Shown here in pieces: positions 1 to 8,355 of a stretch of 64,000 nt of DNA. The translations under genes were made by a program, and so were the position numbers. The notes under the pieces were generated by a model. It saw only the letters and a program-made list of their open reading frames with translations, was not told the origin of the DNA and ran no database searches. Source of the DNA: Agromyces sp. S2-1-8 (GTDB lineage: Bacteria > Actinomycetota > Actinomycetes > Actinomycetales > Microbacteriaceae); NCBI RefSeq assembly GCF_021129215.1, contig NZ_JAJOLP010000001.1, forward strand, positions 1,054,001 to 1,118,000, given 5' to 3'. The first letter of the stretch is position 1; each line of letters begins with the position of its first letter.

Positions 1-366
1 ATCGTCGGACGGCGCGGCCGCCGTGCGGGTCACGACGAGCGTGACGGTGAGCGCGACGACGACGAGCAGCCCGACGCCGACCTGCAGCACGGGGCCGGGC
101 ACGTTCGCGGCGACGATCGCGCCGGCGACCGTGCCGAGGATCGCGGGCGGCAGCAGCCATGCCAGGCGCCGCCCTTCGACCAGGCGCCACACCCGGGGAA
201 GGATGAGCAGCGACGACAGCACCGCGCAGAGGTTCACGACGACGACGCCGTCGAACGGCCCGAGCAGCACGACGAGCGCGGGCGCGGCGATGAGCGCGAA
301 CCCCATGCCGGTGATGCGCTGCGACGCCGCGCCGACGAGCACGGAGAGGGCGACGGGCAGGAGCAC
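1..366 (-). CDS. TauE/SafE-like membrane permease (partial, C-terminus outside window)
   Basis: The 122 visible residues are the N-terminal half of a hydrophobic polytopic protein. The first helix is followed by a glycine-rich GAASQRITGMGFALIAAP segment and then a GPFDGVV turn, the layout of the TauE/SafE (DUF81) family of putative anion or sulfite exporters. The GTG start at 366 is the only plausible one because an in-frame TAG lies four codons upstream. It follows the symporter gene on the same strand after 20 bp, so the two may be co-transcribed. The substrate cannot be told from sequence, and the C-terminal half lies beyond the left edge. Confidence 0.7.
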   Translation of the reverse strand, partial: MLLPVALSVLVGAASQRITGMGFALIAAPALVVLLGPFDGVVVVNLCAVLSSLLILPRVWRLVEGRRLAWLLPPAILGTVAGAIVAANVPGPVLQVGVGLLVVVALTVTLVVTRTAAAPSDD

Positions 367-386
367 CGGGCAAGTCTAGGCGGGCG

Positions 387-1868
387 TCAGCGGCGCTCGG
401 GCACGTGCAGCCGGGTCAGGTACCCGTCGACCCCGCGGGGGATGCCTCGGCGATCGGCGCGGGAGACGAACACCGTCACGACGACCGCGAGGGGCACCGT
501 CCATGCGGCGGGCTGTTCGAGGAACGGGCGCAGCGCGGGCACGGCGGCGCCGAGCGGCGCCCCGGCGAGGATGGCCGCAGCAGACAGCACGGCGCCCGTG
601 AGCATGCCCGCGATGGCGCCGCGCGCGGTGAGCCCGCGCCACCAGATGCCGAGGATGAGCATCGGGCAGAGCGTCGACGCGGTGAACGCGAACACGAGCC
701 CGACGCTGCCCGCGAGCCCCGTCGACTCGGTCACGAGAGCGACCGCGAGCGGCACCGCCGTCGAGACGATCGCGGCGATGCGGAAGCCGCGCACCCGGCC
801 GCCGAGCAGGTCCTGGCTGATGACGCCCGCGAGCGAGACCACGAGTCCCGACGACGTCGAGAGGAACGCGCCGAACGCCCCCGCGATGACGAGCGCGGTG
901 AGCAGGTCGCCGAGCGGCCCGGGCACGAGCCGGTCGGGCAGCAGCAGGATGAGCGCGTCGGCGCTGCCCGGTGCGGCGAGGTCGGGCGCGAACACCCGCC
1001 CGAGCAGCCCGAACGCCGTCGGGAAGAGGTAGAACACGCTGAGCAGCACGAGCACGATGACGGTCGTGCGACGGGCGGCGACGCCGTCGGGGTTCGTGTA
1101 GAACCGCACGAGCACGTGCGGCAGGCCGAGGGTGCCGAACAGCAGCGCGACCATGAGCGACACGGTGCGGTAGACGTCGAGGTCGGCTGGCCCGGCCGCG
1201 GTCGGGAACGCCACAGCCGGTGCGAGCGCCGCATCGAGCGCGGGCGCGGCGGCGGTTCCGCCGCCGACCGCGAGCAGCAGCACGACGACCGGCAGCGCGA
1301 GCGCCGTGAGCTTGAGCCAGAACTGGAACGCCTGCACGAAGGTGATGGCGCGCATGCCGCCCGCCGCGACCACGACGGCGACGATCACCGCGACGGCGAC
1401 CGAGCCCGCCCAGGCGGGCAGGCCGGTCGTGATGCGCACGGTCAGGGCGGCGCCCTGCAGCTGCGGCACGATGTAGAACCAGCCGACGACGATCACGAGC
1501 AGGCTCGTCACCCGGCGCGCCCAGCGCGACTCGAGCCGCGCCTCGGTGAAGTCGGGGATCGTGTAGGCGCCGCTGCGCCGAAGCGGCGCCGCGACGAAGA
1601 GCAGCAGCATGAGGTACCCCGCGGTGTAGCCGATCGGGAACCACAGCGCCGACGCCCCCGTGAGCAGGATGAGCCCCGCGATGCCGAGGAACGAGGCCGC
1701 CGACAGGTACTCGCCGCCGATGGCCGACGCGTTCCACCACGGCCGCACCGTGCGGCTCGCGACGTAGAAGTCGCTCGTCGTGCGCGACACCCGGAGCCCG
1801 TAGAAGCCGATGAGCGCCGAGACGAGCGCGACCGCGGCGATCGAGACGTAGCCGATCGCGGGGTTCAC
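387..1868 (-). CDS. Sodium/solute symporter (SSS family), first paralogue
   Basis: A 493-residue integral membrane protein with about 13 hydrophobic segments. It has SSS family hallmarks: GGEYLSAASFLGIAGL near residues 50-65, a LPHVLVRFYTNPDG loop in the middle, and FGAFLSTSSGLVVS late in the protein. Members take up acetate, pyruvate, propionate or other solutes with Na+ or H+. The GTG start at 1868 overlaps the upstream small membrane protein stop (GTGA), and its first residues NPAIGYVSIAAVAL enter the first helix directly. An in-frame ORF runs on upstream but is not family-like. It is a paralogue of the symporter at 4763-6427. The partner gene and LytTR regulators upstream suggest a monocarboxylate carrier; the substrate is inferred. 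Confidence 0.88.
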   Translation of the reverse strand: MNPAIGYVSIAAVALVSALIGFYGLRVSRTTSDFYVASRTVRPWWNASAIGGEYLSAASFLGIAGLILLTGASALWFPIGYTAGYLMLLLFVAAPLRRSGAYTIPDFTEARLESRWARRVTSLLVIVVGWFYIVPQLQGAALTVRITTGLPAWAGSVAVAVIVAVVVAAGGMRAITFVQAFQFWLKLTALALPVVVLLLAVGGGTAAAPALDAALAPAVAFPTAAGPADLDVYRTVSLMVALLFGTLGLPHVLVRFYTNPDGVAARRTTVIVLVLLSVFYLFPTAFGLLGRVFAPDLAAPGSADALILLLPDRLVPGPLGDLLTALVIAGAFGAFLSTSSGLVVSLAGVISQDLLGGRVRGFRIAAIVSTAVPLAVALVTESTGLAGSVGLVFAFTASTLCPMLILGIWWRGLTARGAIAGMLTGAVLSAAAILAGAPLGAAVPALRPFLEQPAAWTVPLAVVVTVFVSRADRRGIPRGVDGYLTRLHVPERR

Positions 1869-2215
1869 GAGTCGTCCTCCGCGAGTGCCCGGTACCGTGC
1901 CTCGTTGCGTGCGGCCGCCCGCACGTAGAGCACCCCGACGGTGATCACGAGCGGGTAGAGGCCGAATCCGAGCAGCAGCCATGAGACGGGCACGCCGACG
2001 ACGAACGTGCGGTCGAGGTCGGGCACGAGGGCGATCGCGACGACGAACAGCCCGGTCGCGATGACGAAGCCCGCTGCGACGACGAGCGCGAGGCGCAGCT
2101 GCGAGCGGATGAGCGACCGCACGTACACGCCCTGCACGTCGCTCGTGCCCGGGCGCGCGCCGCGGCCGGCCGGCTGCGCCGCGGGACCCCCGGTGTGCGG
2201 CGCGGTGACGCGCAC
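1865..2215 (-). CDS. Small two-helix membrane protein, symporter partner
   Basis: About 116 residues: a basic, Pro/Gly-rich N-terminus, then two hydrophobic helices (roughly residues 42-65 and 73-97) and a charged tail ending RALAEDDS. Size and position just ahead of an SSS symporter match the DUF485-type subunits that accompany ActP or MctC transporters, although similarity to the DUF485 protein at 4389 is weak by eye. The GTG at 2215 is the longest reasonable start. Later in-frame GTGs, close to residues VQGVYVRS, are also possible and no strong ribosome site decides. The stop overlaps the symporter start by 4 nt, so the two are translationally coupled. Confidence 0.7.
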   Translation of the reverse strand: MRVTAPHTGGPAAQPAGRGARPGTSDVQGVYVRSLIRSQLRLALVVAAGFVIATGLFVVAIALVPDLDRTFVVGVPVSWLLLGFGLYPLVITVGVLYVRAAARNEARYRALAEDDS

Positions 2216-2274
2216 CCGCGCGCGCCCCGCAGGTCGGGGAGGGAGCGGTGCGGCCGTCTCCGACCCCCCGTCGC

Positions 2275-3030
2275 TCACGGCCGCGCTCGCAGGGTCGCCT
2301 GCTCGAGCCGGTCGCGCAGGCCGGGCAGCAGCCGGCGGCTCACCGGCAGTTCGGCCTGGCCGACCACGACGCTCGGATGGTCGGCGCCGAGCCGCACCCG
2401 GCTCACGTGCGCGAGTGCGACGAGATACGAGCGGTGCACCCGCACGAAGCCCGCGTCGGCCCACTGCCGTTCGAGATCGGCCATCGGCACCCGCACGAGG
2501 TAGCTCGCCTCCTCGGTGTGCAGCCGGGCGTAGTCGCCCTGCGCCTGCACGTAGCGCACGTCGTCGCGGCGGATCATGCGCGTCGTGCCGCCGAGCGTGA
2601 CGGCGATCATCTCGGGCGGGGCGGATGCCTCGGGCGCGGGCCGGCCCGCGGTGCGGGCGCCGGCGGCGGTGATGGCCTCGACCACGCGCCCGACCGACCG
2701 GTGCAGCCGCTCGGTGCGCACGGGCTTCAGCAGGTAGTCGACGGCCTCGAGGTCGAACGCCTCGAGCGCGCCCTCCTCGTCGGCCGTGACGAAGACGAGC
2801 ACCGGGCGCTGCTCGAACCGGGCGAGCGCCCGGGCCAGGTCGAACCCCGTGAGCCCGGGCATGTGGATGTCGAGGAACGCGGCGTCGACCGGCTCGCGCG
2901 CGAGCAGCCGGATCGCCTCGGACCCCGAGGAGGCCTGGTGGATCGTGCCGATCCGCGGGTCCTGGCGCAGCAGGAAGGCGAGCTCGTCGATCGCGGGCTG
3001 CTCGTCGTCGGCGATGAGCACGGAGATCAT
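2275..3030 (-). CDS. LytTR-family response regulator (BtsR/LytR-like)
   Basis: A 251-residue two-domain regulator. The receiver domain (about 1-120) has the acidic pair DD8-9, phospho-acceptor D54 in FLDIHMPGLTG, and K102 in LLKPVRTERL. The C-terminal LytTR DNA-binding domain (about 150-248) contains VRYVQAQGDYARLHT and FVRVHRSYLVAL. Proteins of this architecture bind paired direct repeats with about 21-bp periodicity and activate transporter genes, for example E. coli BtsR and YpdB. The ATG at 3030 overlaps the kinase stop by 4 nt. It probably regulates the symporter genes on both sides; candidate sites lie in the divergent promoter at 4261-4308. Confidence 0.92.
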   Translation of the reverse strand: MISVLIADDEQPAIDELAFLLRQDPRIGTIHQASSGSEAIRLLAREPVDAAFLDIHMPGLTGFDLARALARFEQRPVLVFVTADEEGALEAFDLEAVDYLLKPVRTERLHRSVGRVVEAITAAGARTAGRPAPEASAPPEMIAVTLGGTTRMIRRDDVRYVQAQGDYARLHTEEASYLVRVPMADLERQWADAGFVRVHRSYLVALAHVSRVRLGADHPSVVVGQAELPVSRRLLPGLRDRLEQATLRARP

Positions 3031-4217
3031 GGTGCGATCCTCCCATCACGGCGCGGGCCGGCCTTCGGCACCCGCATGCGCACGAGGGTTCCGGCGCCGA
3101 GGTTCGTCTCGACGACGAGCCCGTGCTCGTCGCCGTAGACCTGCCGCAACCGGGCGTCGACGTTGCGCAGACCCACGTGCTCGCCGTCGGCCGGTCCGCC
3201 CGCGAGCACCGCCGCGAGCTGCGCGGGGTCGATGCCGACGCCGTCGTCCTCGACGGTGATCTCGGCGTAGGCGCCCGAGTCGGAGGCCTCGATCGTGATG
3301 CGCCCGCCGCCCTCCTTCGATTCGAGCCCGTGCCGCACGGCGTTCTCGACGAGCGGCTGGATCGAGAGGAACGGCACCACCGTCGAGAGCACCTCGGGTG
3401 CGATCTGCAGCGTGACCTTGAGCCGATCGCCGAACCGCGCGCGTTCGAGCTTGAGGTAGCCGTCGATCGAGCGCAGCTCCTCGGCGACGGTCGTGAAGTC
3501 GCCGTGGCGGCGGAACGAGTACCGGGTGAAGTCGGCGAACTCGAGCACGAGGTCGCGCGCCTTCTGCGGGTCGGTGTTGATGAACGAGGCGATGGCGTTG
3601 AGCGAGTTGTAGATGAAGTGCGGGCTGATCTGGGCTCGGAGCGCCTTCACCTCGGCCTCCGCGAGGGCCGCGCGCGAGGCATCCAGCTCGCCCAGCTCGA
3701 CCTGTGCGGCGACCCAGTCTGCGACCTCGCCGGTGGCGCGCACGAGCCCCGCCCGCACGGGCGAGGCGAATGCGACGATCGCGCCGACCGTGCCGGCGCC
3801 GCCGACCACGGGCGCCGCGACCGCGTCGGTCTCCCAGGCGCCCACCGGGATGCGCCGCTGCACTGCCGGGCGGCCGCTCGCGAGCGCCTCGGCGACGAGC
3901 CGCTCGGCGGCGGGGCGCACGGCGTCGTCGCCGTCGATCGCGATCGCGCCGGTGCGGTCGGCGAGGGCGAGGCTGTCGCAGCCGAGGAGGGCGCGCAGGT
4001 GCCTCCCCGCGCGCTGGGCGTCGGGCCCCTCGAGCCCGCCGCGCAGGTGCTCGGCCGCCCGCGAGGCGAGATGCAGGGTCTGGTAGGTGGCCTGCTCGGC
4101 GTCGGTGCCGAGCTCCTTCGAGGCGAGCACGATGCGCCGCAGGAAGATCACGAGCCCGACCGCGAGCGCGCCCGCGGCGACGCCGACGGCGGCGGCGAGC
4201 AGCATCGACTCGGGCAT
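3027..4217 (-). CDS. LytS-type sensor histidine kinase
   Basis: A 396-residue kinase. One N-terminal membrane helix (about 4-26) precedes a GAF-like region (about 55-165). The His_kinase domain follows, with the phospho-acceptor histidine near residue 200 in ISPHFIYNSLNAI, an N-box PLVENAVRHGLESK, and a G-box DDGVGIDP. It lacks the five-helix LYT sensor of LytS/BtsS, so the signal is probably read by the GAF-like domain. The ATG at 4217 (MPESMLLAAAV) was chosen because it opens on the membrane helix; the reading frame continues upstream into non-family sequence. It overlaps the response regulator by 4 nt. Confidence 0.9.
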   Translation of the reverse strand: MPESMLLAAAVGVAAGALAVGLVIFLRRIVLASKELGTDAEQATYQTLHLASRAAEHLRGGLEGPDAQRAGRHLRALLGCDSLALADRTGAIAIDGDDAVRPAAERLVAEALASGRPAVQRRIPVGAWETDAVAAPVVGGAGTVGAIVAFASPVRAGLVRATGEVADWVAAQVELGELDASRAALAEAEVKALRAQISPHFIYNSLNAIASFINTDPQKARDLVLEFADFTRYSFRRHGDFTTVAEELRSIDGYLKLERARFGDRLKVTLQIAPEVLSTVVPFLSIQPLVENAVRHGLESKEGGGRITIEASDSGAYAEITVEDDGVGIDPAQLAAVLAGGPADGEHVGLRNVDARLRQVYGDEHGLVVETNLGAGTLVRMRVPKAGPRRDGRIAP

Positions 4218-4260
4218 GCGGCCAGCGTAATCGCCTCGTCGTGCGCTCGTCGTCGCGGCC

Positions 4261-4308
4261 GGCGCCGTTCGTCGCACCGTCGGCGCCGTTCGTCGACGAC
4301 GAACGGCG
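4261..4308. promoter_or_regulatory. Putative LytTR binding repeats in divergent promoter
   Basis: GGCGCCGTTCGTCG occurs at 4261-4274 and again at 4282-4295, exactly 21 bp apart. A third copy lies inverted at 4297-4308, forming a perfect 12-bp inverted repeat with 4284-4295 (1-nt spacer). The core CCGTTCGT fits the LytTR half-site pattern (A/C)(C/A)GTTN(A/G)(T/G). The spacing of two helical turns is that expected for LytTR dimers. The block sits between the kinase operon and the DUF485-symporter operon. Confidence 0.6.
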
Positions 4309-4388
4309 GGCGCCCCACGCGGCACCGACGTCGCGCGAGACTCGGCCACGGCAACACCTGAGAACACCACCCCGATGAAGGAGACGCC

Positions 4389-4766
4389 ATGGGCAACGAC
4401 GCCCTGAGCGCGGAGCAGGAGACGGCCCCTCCCGTCGACTACCCCGCAGTCCAACGATCCCCCGAGTTCCAAGAGCTGCGCTCCACGCACCGGAAGTTCG
4501 TCTTCCCGGTGCTCGGCGCCTGCCTCGTCTGGTACTTCGGCTACGTGCTGCTCGCGAGCTACGCGCACGACTTCATGTCGACGCCCGTGTTCGGGCACGT
4601 GAACGTCGCGATGCTGCTCGGCCTCGCGCAGGTCGTCACGACCTTCGCGGTCACGACCTGGTACGTCAGCTACGCCAACCGCAAGCTCGACCCGCGCGCC
4701 GAGAAGCTGCGCGACGAGATCGAGCACGCGGACTTCGCCCCGGCCACCGAGGAGACGGCACGATGA
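4389..4766 (+). CDS. DUF485 membrane protein
   Basis: A 125-residue protein with two helices (about 36-57 and 71-94) separated by ASYAHDFMSTPVFGHVN, the typical DUF485 signature. It ends in a charged tail. It belongs to the YjcH family encoded immediately before acetate/monocarboxylate symporters. The ATG at 4389 follows GAAGGAGACGCC, a strong ribosome site. The stop overlaps the symporter start (ATGA), indicating coupled translation and probably a physical partner role, which is inferred. Confidence 0.9.
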   Translation: MGNDALSAEQETAPPVDYPAVQRSPEFQELRSTHRKFVFPVLGACLVWYFGYVLLASYAHDFMSTPVFGHVNVAMLLGLAQVVTTFAVTTWYVSYANRKLDPRAEKLRDEIEHADFAPATEETAR

Positions 4767-6427
4767 GCTTCACCGCACTGACCGCATCCGCCGCGGCATC
4801 CGCCTCGACCGGCGTCGCCGCCGAGGCCGCACCCGCCGCCTCGCCGGGCGAGCCCTGGCTCAACATCGCGATCTTCGGCGCCTTCGTCGCGATCACGATG
4901 ATCATCGTGTTCCGCGCGAGCCGGAACAACAAGACCGCCGCCGACTACTACGCCGCCGGCCGCTCGTTCACGGGCGGGCAGAACGGCTCGGCGATCGCGG
5001 GCGACTACCTGTCGGCGGCGTCGTTCCTCGGCATCGTCGGCGCGATCGCGATGACCGGGTACGACGGGTTCCTCTACTCGATCGGCTTCCTCGTGGCGTG
5101 GCTCGTCGCGCTGCTGCTCGTCGCCGAGCTGCTGCGCAACACCGGCAAGTTCACGATGGCCGACGTGCTCTCGTTCCGGCTCAGGCAGAAGCCCGTGCGC
5201 ATCGCCGCGGCGACGACGACCCTCGTGGTCTGCTTCTTCTACCTGCTCGCGCAGATGGCCGGCGCCGGCGGGCTCGTCTCGCTGCTGCTCGGCGTCGGCG
5301 ACCAGCTGGGCCAGGCCGTCGTCATCACCGTCGTGGGCGCGCTCATGATCCTCTACGTGCTCATCGGCGGCATGAAGGGCACCACCTGGGTGCAGATCAT
5401 CAAGGCGGTGCTGCTCATCGCGGGCGCCGGCGTCATGACCGTGTGGGTGCTCGCGCTCAACGGCTTCGACTTCTCGGCGCTGCTCGAGAACGCGGTCGAG
5501 GTGGCCGAGAACCCGGCGATCCTCGACCCGGGCCTCAAGTACGGCGTCTCGGATGTCTCGAAGATCGACTTCCTCTCGCTCGGTCTCGCCCTCGTGCTCG
5601 GCACCGCGGCCCTGCCGCACGTGCTCATGCGCTTCTACACGGTGCCCACCGCGAAGGAGGCCCGCAAGTCGGTCGTCTGGGCGATCTGGCTCATCGGCAT
5701 CTTCTACGTGTTCACGCTCGTGCTCGGCTACGGCGCCGCCGCCCTCGTCGGCCCGGCCGTCATCGCCGGTGCCCCCGGCGGCCCGAACTCGGCGGCCCCG
5801 CTGCTCGCGTTCGAGCTCGGCGGACCGCTGCTGCTCGGCCTCATCTCGGCGATCGCGTTCGCGACGATCCTCGCGGTCGTCGCGGGCCTCACGATCACGG
5901 CGGCCGCCTCGTTCGCGCACGACATCTACGCGTCGGTCGTGAAGAAGGGCAAGCCCGAGCCGGGTGCCGAGGTGAAGGTGGCGCGCCGCACGGTCGTCAT
6001 CATCGGCATCGTCGCGATCATCGGCGGCATCGGGGCGAACGGGCAGAACGTCGCGTTCCTCGTGGCGCTCGCGTTCGCGGTCGCGGCGTCGGCGAACCTG
6101 CCGACGATCGTCTACTCGCTCTACTGGAAGCGCTTCACCACGAAGGGCGCCCTGTGGAGCATGTACGGCGGCCTCGCGTCGGCGATCATCCTCATCATCT
6201 TCTCGCCGGTCGTCTCGGGCTCCGAGACCTCGATGCTGAAGACCGAGGCGATCGACTTCGCGATCTTCCCGCTGTCGAACCCCGGCATCGTCTCGATCCC
6301 GCTCGCGTTCTTCCTCGGCTGGCTCGGCACCGTGCTCGACAAGGGCACCGAGGACCCGCTCAAGCAGAGCGAGATGGAGGTGCGCTCGCTCACGGGCGTC
6401 GGCGCCGAGAAGGCGACGCAGCACTAG
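4763..6427 (+). CDS. Cation/acetate (monocarboxylate) symporter, ActP/MctC-like
   Basis: A 554-residue SSS transporter with about 13 membrane segments. Recognisable blocks include ADYYAAGRSFTGGQNG and SAIAGDYLSAASFLGIVG (about residues 60-95), the central LPHVLMRFYTVPTAKEAR motif, and ATILAVVAGLTITAAASFAHD. These are typical of ActP/MctC carriers for acetate, propionate or pyruvate. It is co-transcribed with the DUF485 gene and is probably controlled by the divergent LytS/LytTR pair. It is a second, longer paralogue of the symporter at 387-1868. Which monocarboxylate is taken up is not decided by sequence. Confidence 0.92.
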   Translation: MSFTALTASAAASASTGVAAEAAPAASPGEPWLNIAIFGAFVAITMIIVFRASRNNKTAADYYAAGRSFTGGQNGSAIAGDYLSAASFLGIVGAIAMTGYDGFLYSIGFLVAWLVALLLVAELLRNTGKFTMADVLSFRLRQKPVRIAAATTTLVVCFFYLLAQMAGAGGLVSLLLGVGDQLGQAVVITVVGALMILYVLIGGMKGTTWVQIIKAVLLIAGAGVMTVWVLALNGFDFSALLENAVEVAENPAILDPGLKYGVSDVSKIDFLSLGLALVLGTAALPHVLMRFYTVPTAKEARKSVVWAIWLIGIFYVFTLVLGYGAAALVGPAVIAGAPGGPNSAAPLLAFELGGPLLLGLISAIAFATILAVVAGLTITAAASFAHDIYASVVKKGKPEPGAEVKVARRTVVIIGIVAIIGGIGANGQNVAFLVALAFAVAASANLPTIVYSLYWKRFTTKGALWSMYGGLASAIILIIFSPVVSGSETSMLKTEAIDFAIFPLSNPGIVSIPLAFFLGWLGTVLDKGTEDPLKQSEMEVRSLTGVGAEKATQH

Positions 6428-6432
6428 AGACC

Positions 6433-6460
6433 CCGGCGGCGGGTGGGGGCCCGCCGCCGG
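6433..6460 (+). terminator. Hairpin after symporter gene
   Basis: Eleven-base perfect arms (6433-6443 CCGGCGGCGGG, 6450-6460 CCCGCCGCCGG) with a 6-nt loop start six bases after the symporter stop. There is no clear U tract, which is common for high-GC actinobacteria. Confidence 0.7.
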
Positions 6461-6509
6461 AACAGCTCGGCGCGACCCCGCCCGCCTGCCCGGTCGCGTC
6501 GATGGAACA

Positions 6510-6548
6510 GGGGCGGATGCCTCGGCCGAGTGCCGAGACATCCGCCCC
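6510..6548. terminator. Convergent terminator containing the GGATGCCTC word
   Basis: GGGGCGGATG-C-CTCGGC at 6510-6526 pairs with GCCGAG-A-CATCCGCCCC at 6532-6548 around a 5-nt loop, followed by GCTCGTTT. It lies between the plus-strand symporter and the minus-strand small protein gene and can serve both directions. Confidence 0.75.
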
Positions 6549-6559
6549 GCTCGTTTCGA

Positions 6560-6751
6560 TCAGGGGCGGCGCTGGCGGGCGATGGCCCACCCCATGAGGC
6601 CGAGGCCCACGGCCGCGACGAGCGCGCCGAGGATCACCCAGAGCGTCGCCCCGGTCATGACGGAACCCGGCAGCAGGCCGATCCCCTGGAACAGCCAGAC
6701 ACCGCCGGTGAGGGTGAGCAGCGCGCCGACGATGATGAGTACCCAGTTCAT
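6560..6751 (-). CDS. Small two-helix membrane protein
   Basis: 63 residues, almost entirely two hydrophobic helices (about 3-22 and 32-57) separated by GLLPGSVMTG, ending IARQRRP. The ATG at 6751 has an AGAGG element about 10 nt upstream. It is a plausible real gene because it is bounded by a terminator on one side and the lpd-side repeat on the other, and the hydrophobic composition is not that of a GC-rich shadow frame. No function can be assigned. Confidence 0.65.
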   Translation of the reverse strand: MNWVLIIVGALLTLTGGVWLFQGIGLLPGSVMTGATLWVILGALVAAVGLGLMGWAIARQRRP

Positions 6752-6782
6752 GGAGATGCCTCTCGTTCTGGTGAGGTGCGGT

Positions 6783-6822
6783 GGTGTCGATACGGTGCTT
6801 CGCGCCTGCCCGACCGACCGCG
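6783..6822. repeat. Degenerate copy of the TCTCGATACGG intergenic element
   Basis: The sequence TGTCGATACGGTGCTTCGCG followed by a CCGACCGACCG block resembles the units at 9381, 9608 and 9658. It sits immediately after the lpd stop, a position typical for extragenic repeats. Confidence 0.55.
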
Positions 6823-8220
6823 CTACATGTTGATCATGTGGCCGGCGAGGCCGTGGAACGCCTCCTGCAGCGCCTCCGACAGGGTCGGGTGGGTGTGCAC
6901 GTTGCGGGCGAGCTCGAGCGCGCCGAGGTCCCACTTCTGGGCGAGCGTGAGCTCGGGCAGCAGCTCCGAGACGTCGGGGCCGATCAGGTGTCCGCCGAGC
7001 AGTTCGAGGTGCTGCCTGTCGGCGACGAGCTTCACGAAGCCGACCGGGTCGCCGAGGCCGTTCGCCTTGCCGTTCGCCGAGAACGGGAACTTCGCGACGA
7101 CCACGTCGTAGCCCTCGTCGCGGGCTTGCTGCTCGGTGAGCCCGAAGCTCGCGACCTGCGGCGAGCAGAAGGTCGCTCTCGGCATCATCCGGTAGTCGCC
7201 GAGCTCCATCGTCTCGGCGTCGCCGATCGTCTCGGCGGCGACGACGCCCTGCGCCTCCGCGACGTGGGCGAGCATGAGCTTCGCCGTGACGTCGCCGATC
7301 GCGTAGATGTGCGGCACGTTCGTGCGCATGCGCTCGTCGATGGCGATCGCGCCGCGCTCGGTGAGCTGCACGCCGGCGTTCTCGAGCCCGATCCCGTCGA
7401 CGTTCGGTGCGAAGCCGACCGAGATGAGGGCCTTGTCGGCCTCGATCGATCCCGGCTGTCCGTCGGAGCCGGTGTACGCGACGGTGACCGACGACCCGTT
7501 GTCGACGACGCTCTCGACCTTGGTCGACGCGAGGATCGGGATGCCGAGGTTGCGGTACTGCCGCGTGATCTCCTTCGAGACCTCGGCGTCCTCGTTCGGG
7601 AGGGCGCGGTCGAGGAACTCGATGACGGTGACCTGCACGCCGTAGTTGCGCAGCACGTAGGCGAACTCCATGCCGATCGCGCCCGCGCCGACGATCGCGA
7701 TCGAGCGGGGGAGTTCGCGCGTGAGGATCTGCGTCTCGTAGGTGACGACGTTCTGCGAGAGCTGAACGCCGGGCAGGAGCCGCACCTGCGAGCCGGTCGC
7801 GATGATCGCGTCGCGGAACGAGACCGTCTCGACCGAGCCGTCGGCCTTCGTCACGTCGATCGTGTTCGCGTCGCGGAAGACGCCGCGGCCGTCGATCTCG
7901 GTGATGCCGTTCTTCTTCATCAGGAAGTGCACGCCCTTGACGTGCTTCTCCGACACCTGGCGGCTGCGGTCGAACGCGGCGCCGAAGTCGAACTGCACGT
8001 CGCCCGAGATGCCGAAGGTCGCGGCCTGGTCGTGGAAGATGTGCGCGAGCTCGGCGTTGCGCAGCAGCGCCTTCGAGGGGATGCAGCCCACGTTGAGGCA
8101 CACGCCGCCCCAATACCGCTCTTCGATGACGGCCACGCTCAGGCCGAGCTGTGCGGCACGGATCGCGGCCACGTAGCCGCCGGGGCCCGCGCCGAGGAGG
8201 ACGACGTCGTATTCGCTCAT
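6823..8220 (-). CDS. lpdA: Dihydrolipoyl dehydrogenase
   Basis: A 465-residue flavoprotein that reoxidises dihydrolipoamide of 2-oxo acid dehydrogenase complexes (E3) with NAD+. It shows the FAD loop GAGPGG (10-15), the redox-active cysteines C41 and C46 in [13 protein letters not shown], a central NAD loop [13 protein letters not shown], the second FAD motif YAIGDV, and the C-terminal His-Glu pair HTHPTLSE (H444, E449). The ATG at 8220 starts [12 protein letters not shown] directly on the first beta strand. The frame is open far upstream but that sequence is not protein-like. It stands alone, divergent from the EamA gene. Confidence 0.96.
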   Translation of the reverse strand: MSEYDVVLLGAGPGGYVAAIRAAQLGLSVAVIEERYWGGVCLNVGCIPSKALLRNAELAHIFHDQAATFGISGDVQFDFGAAFDRSRQVSEKHVKGVHFLMKKNGITEIDGRGVFRDANTIDVTKADGSVETVSFRDAIIATGSQVRLLPGVQLSQNVVTYETQILTRELPRSIAIVGAGAIGMEFAYVLRNYGVQVTVIEFLDRALPNEDAEVSKEITRQYRNLGIPILASTKVESVVDNGSSVTVAYTGSDGQPGSIEADKALISVGFAPNVDGIGLENAGVQLTERGAIAIDERMRTNVPHIYAIGDVTAKLMLAHVAEAQGVVAAETIGDAETMELGDYRMMPRATFCSPQVASFGLTEQQARDEGYDVVVAKFPFSANGKANGLGDPVGFVKLVADRQHLELLGGHLIGPDVSELLPELTLAQKWDLGALELARNVHTHPTLSEALQEAFHGLAGHMINM

Positions 8221-8355
8221 GGGCGCCAGCCTATGCCCGCGCGCGCTCGGTGACGAGGGGTGCCGGATGCCTCGGGGCTGCCGTTCTTCGGCGGATTCCG
8301 GACAGCGCGTTCCGCAGCGGTTCCGGCGGCCTTCCGGCCGCCGTAGCCTCGTCGG

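Noticed and set aside
4670..6541. A 623-codon minus-strand frame opposite the second symporter
   Set aside because: Charged low-complexity translation without motifs; the opposite strand encodes a clear SSS transporter.
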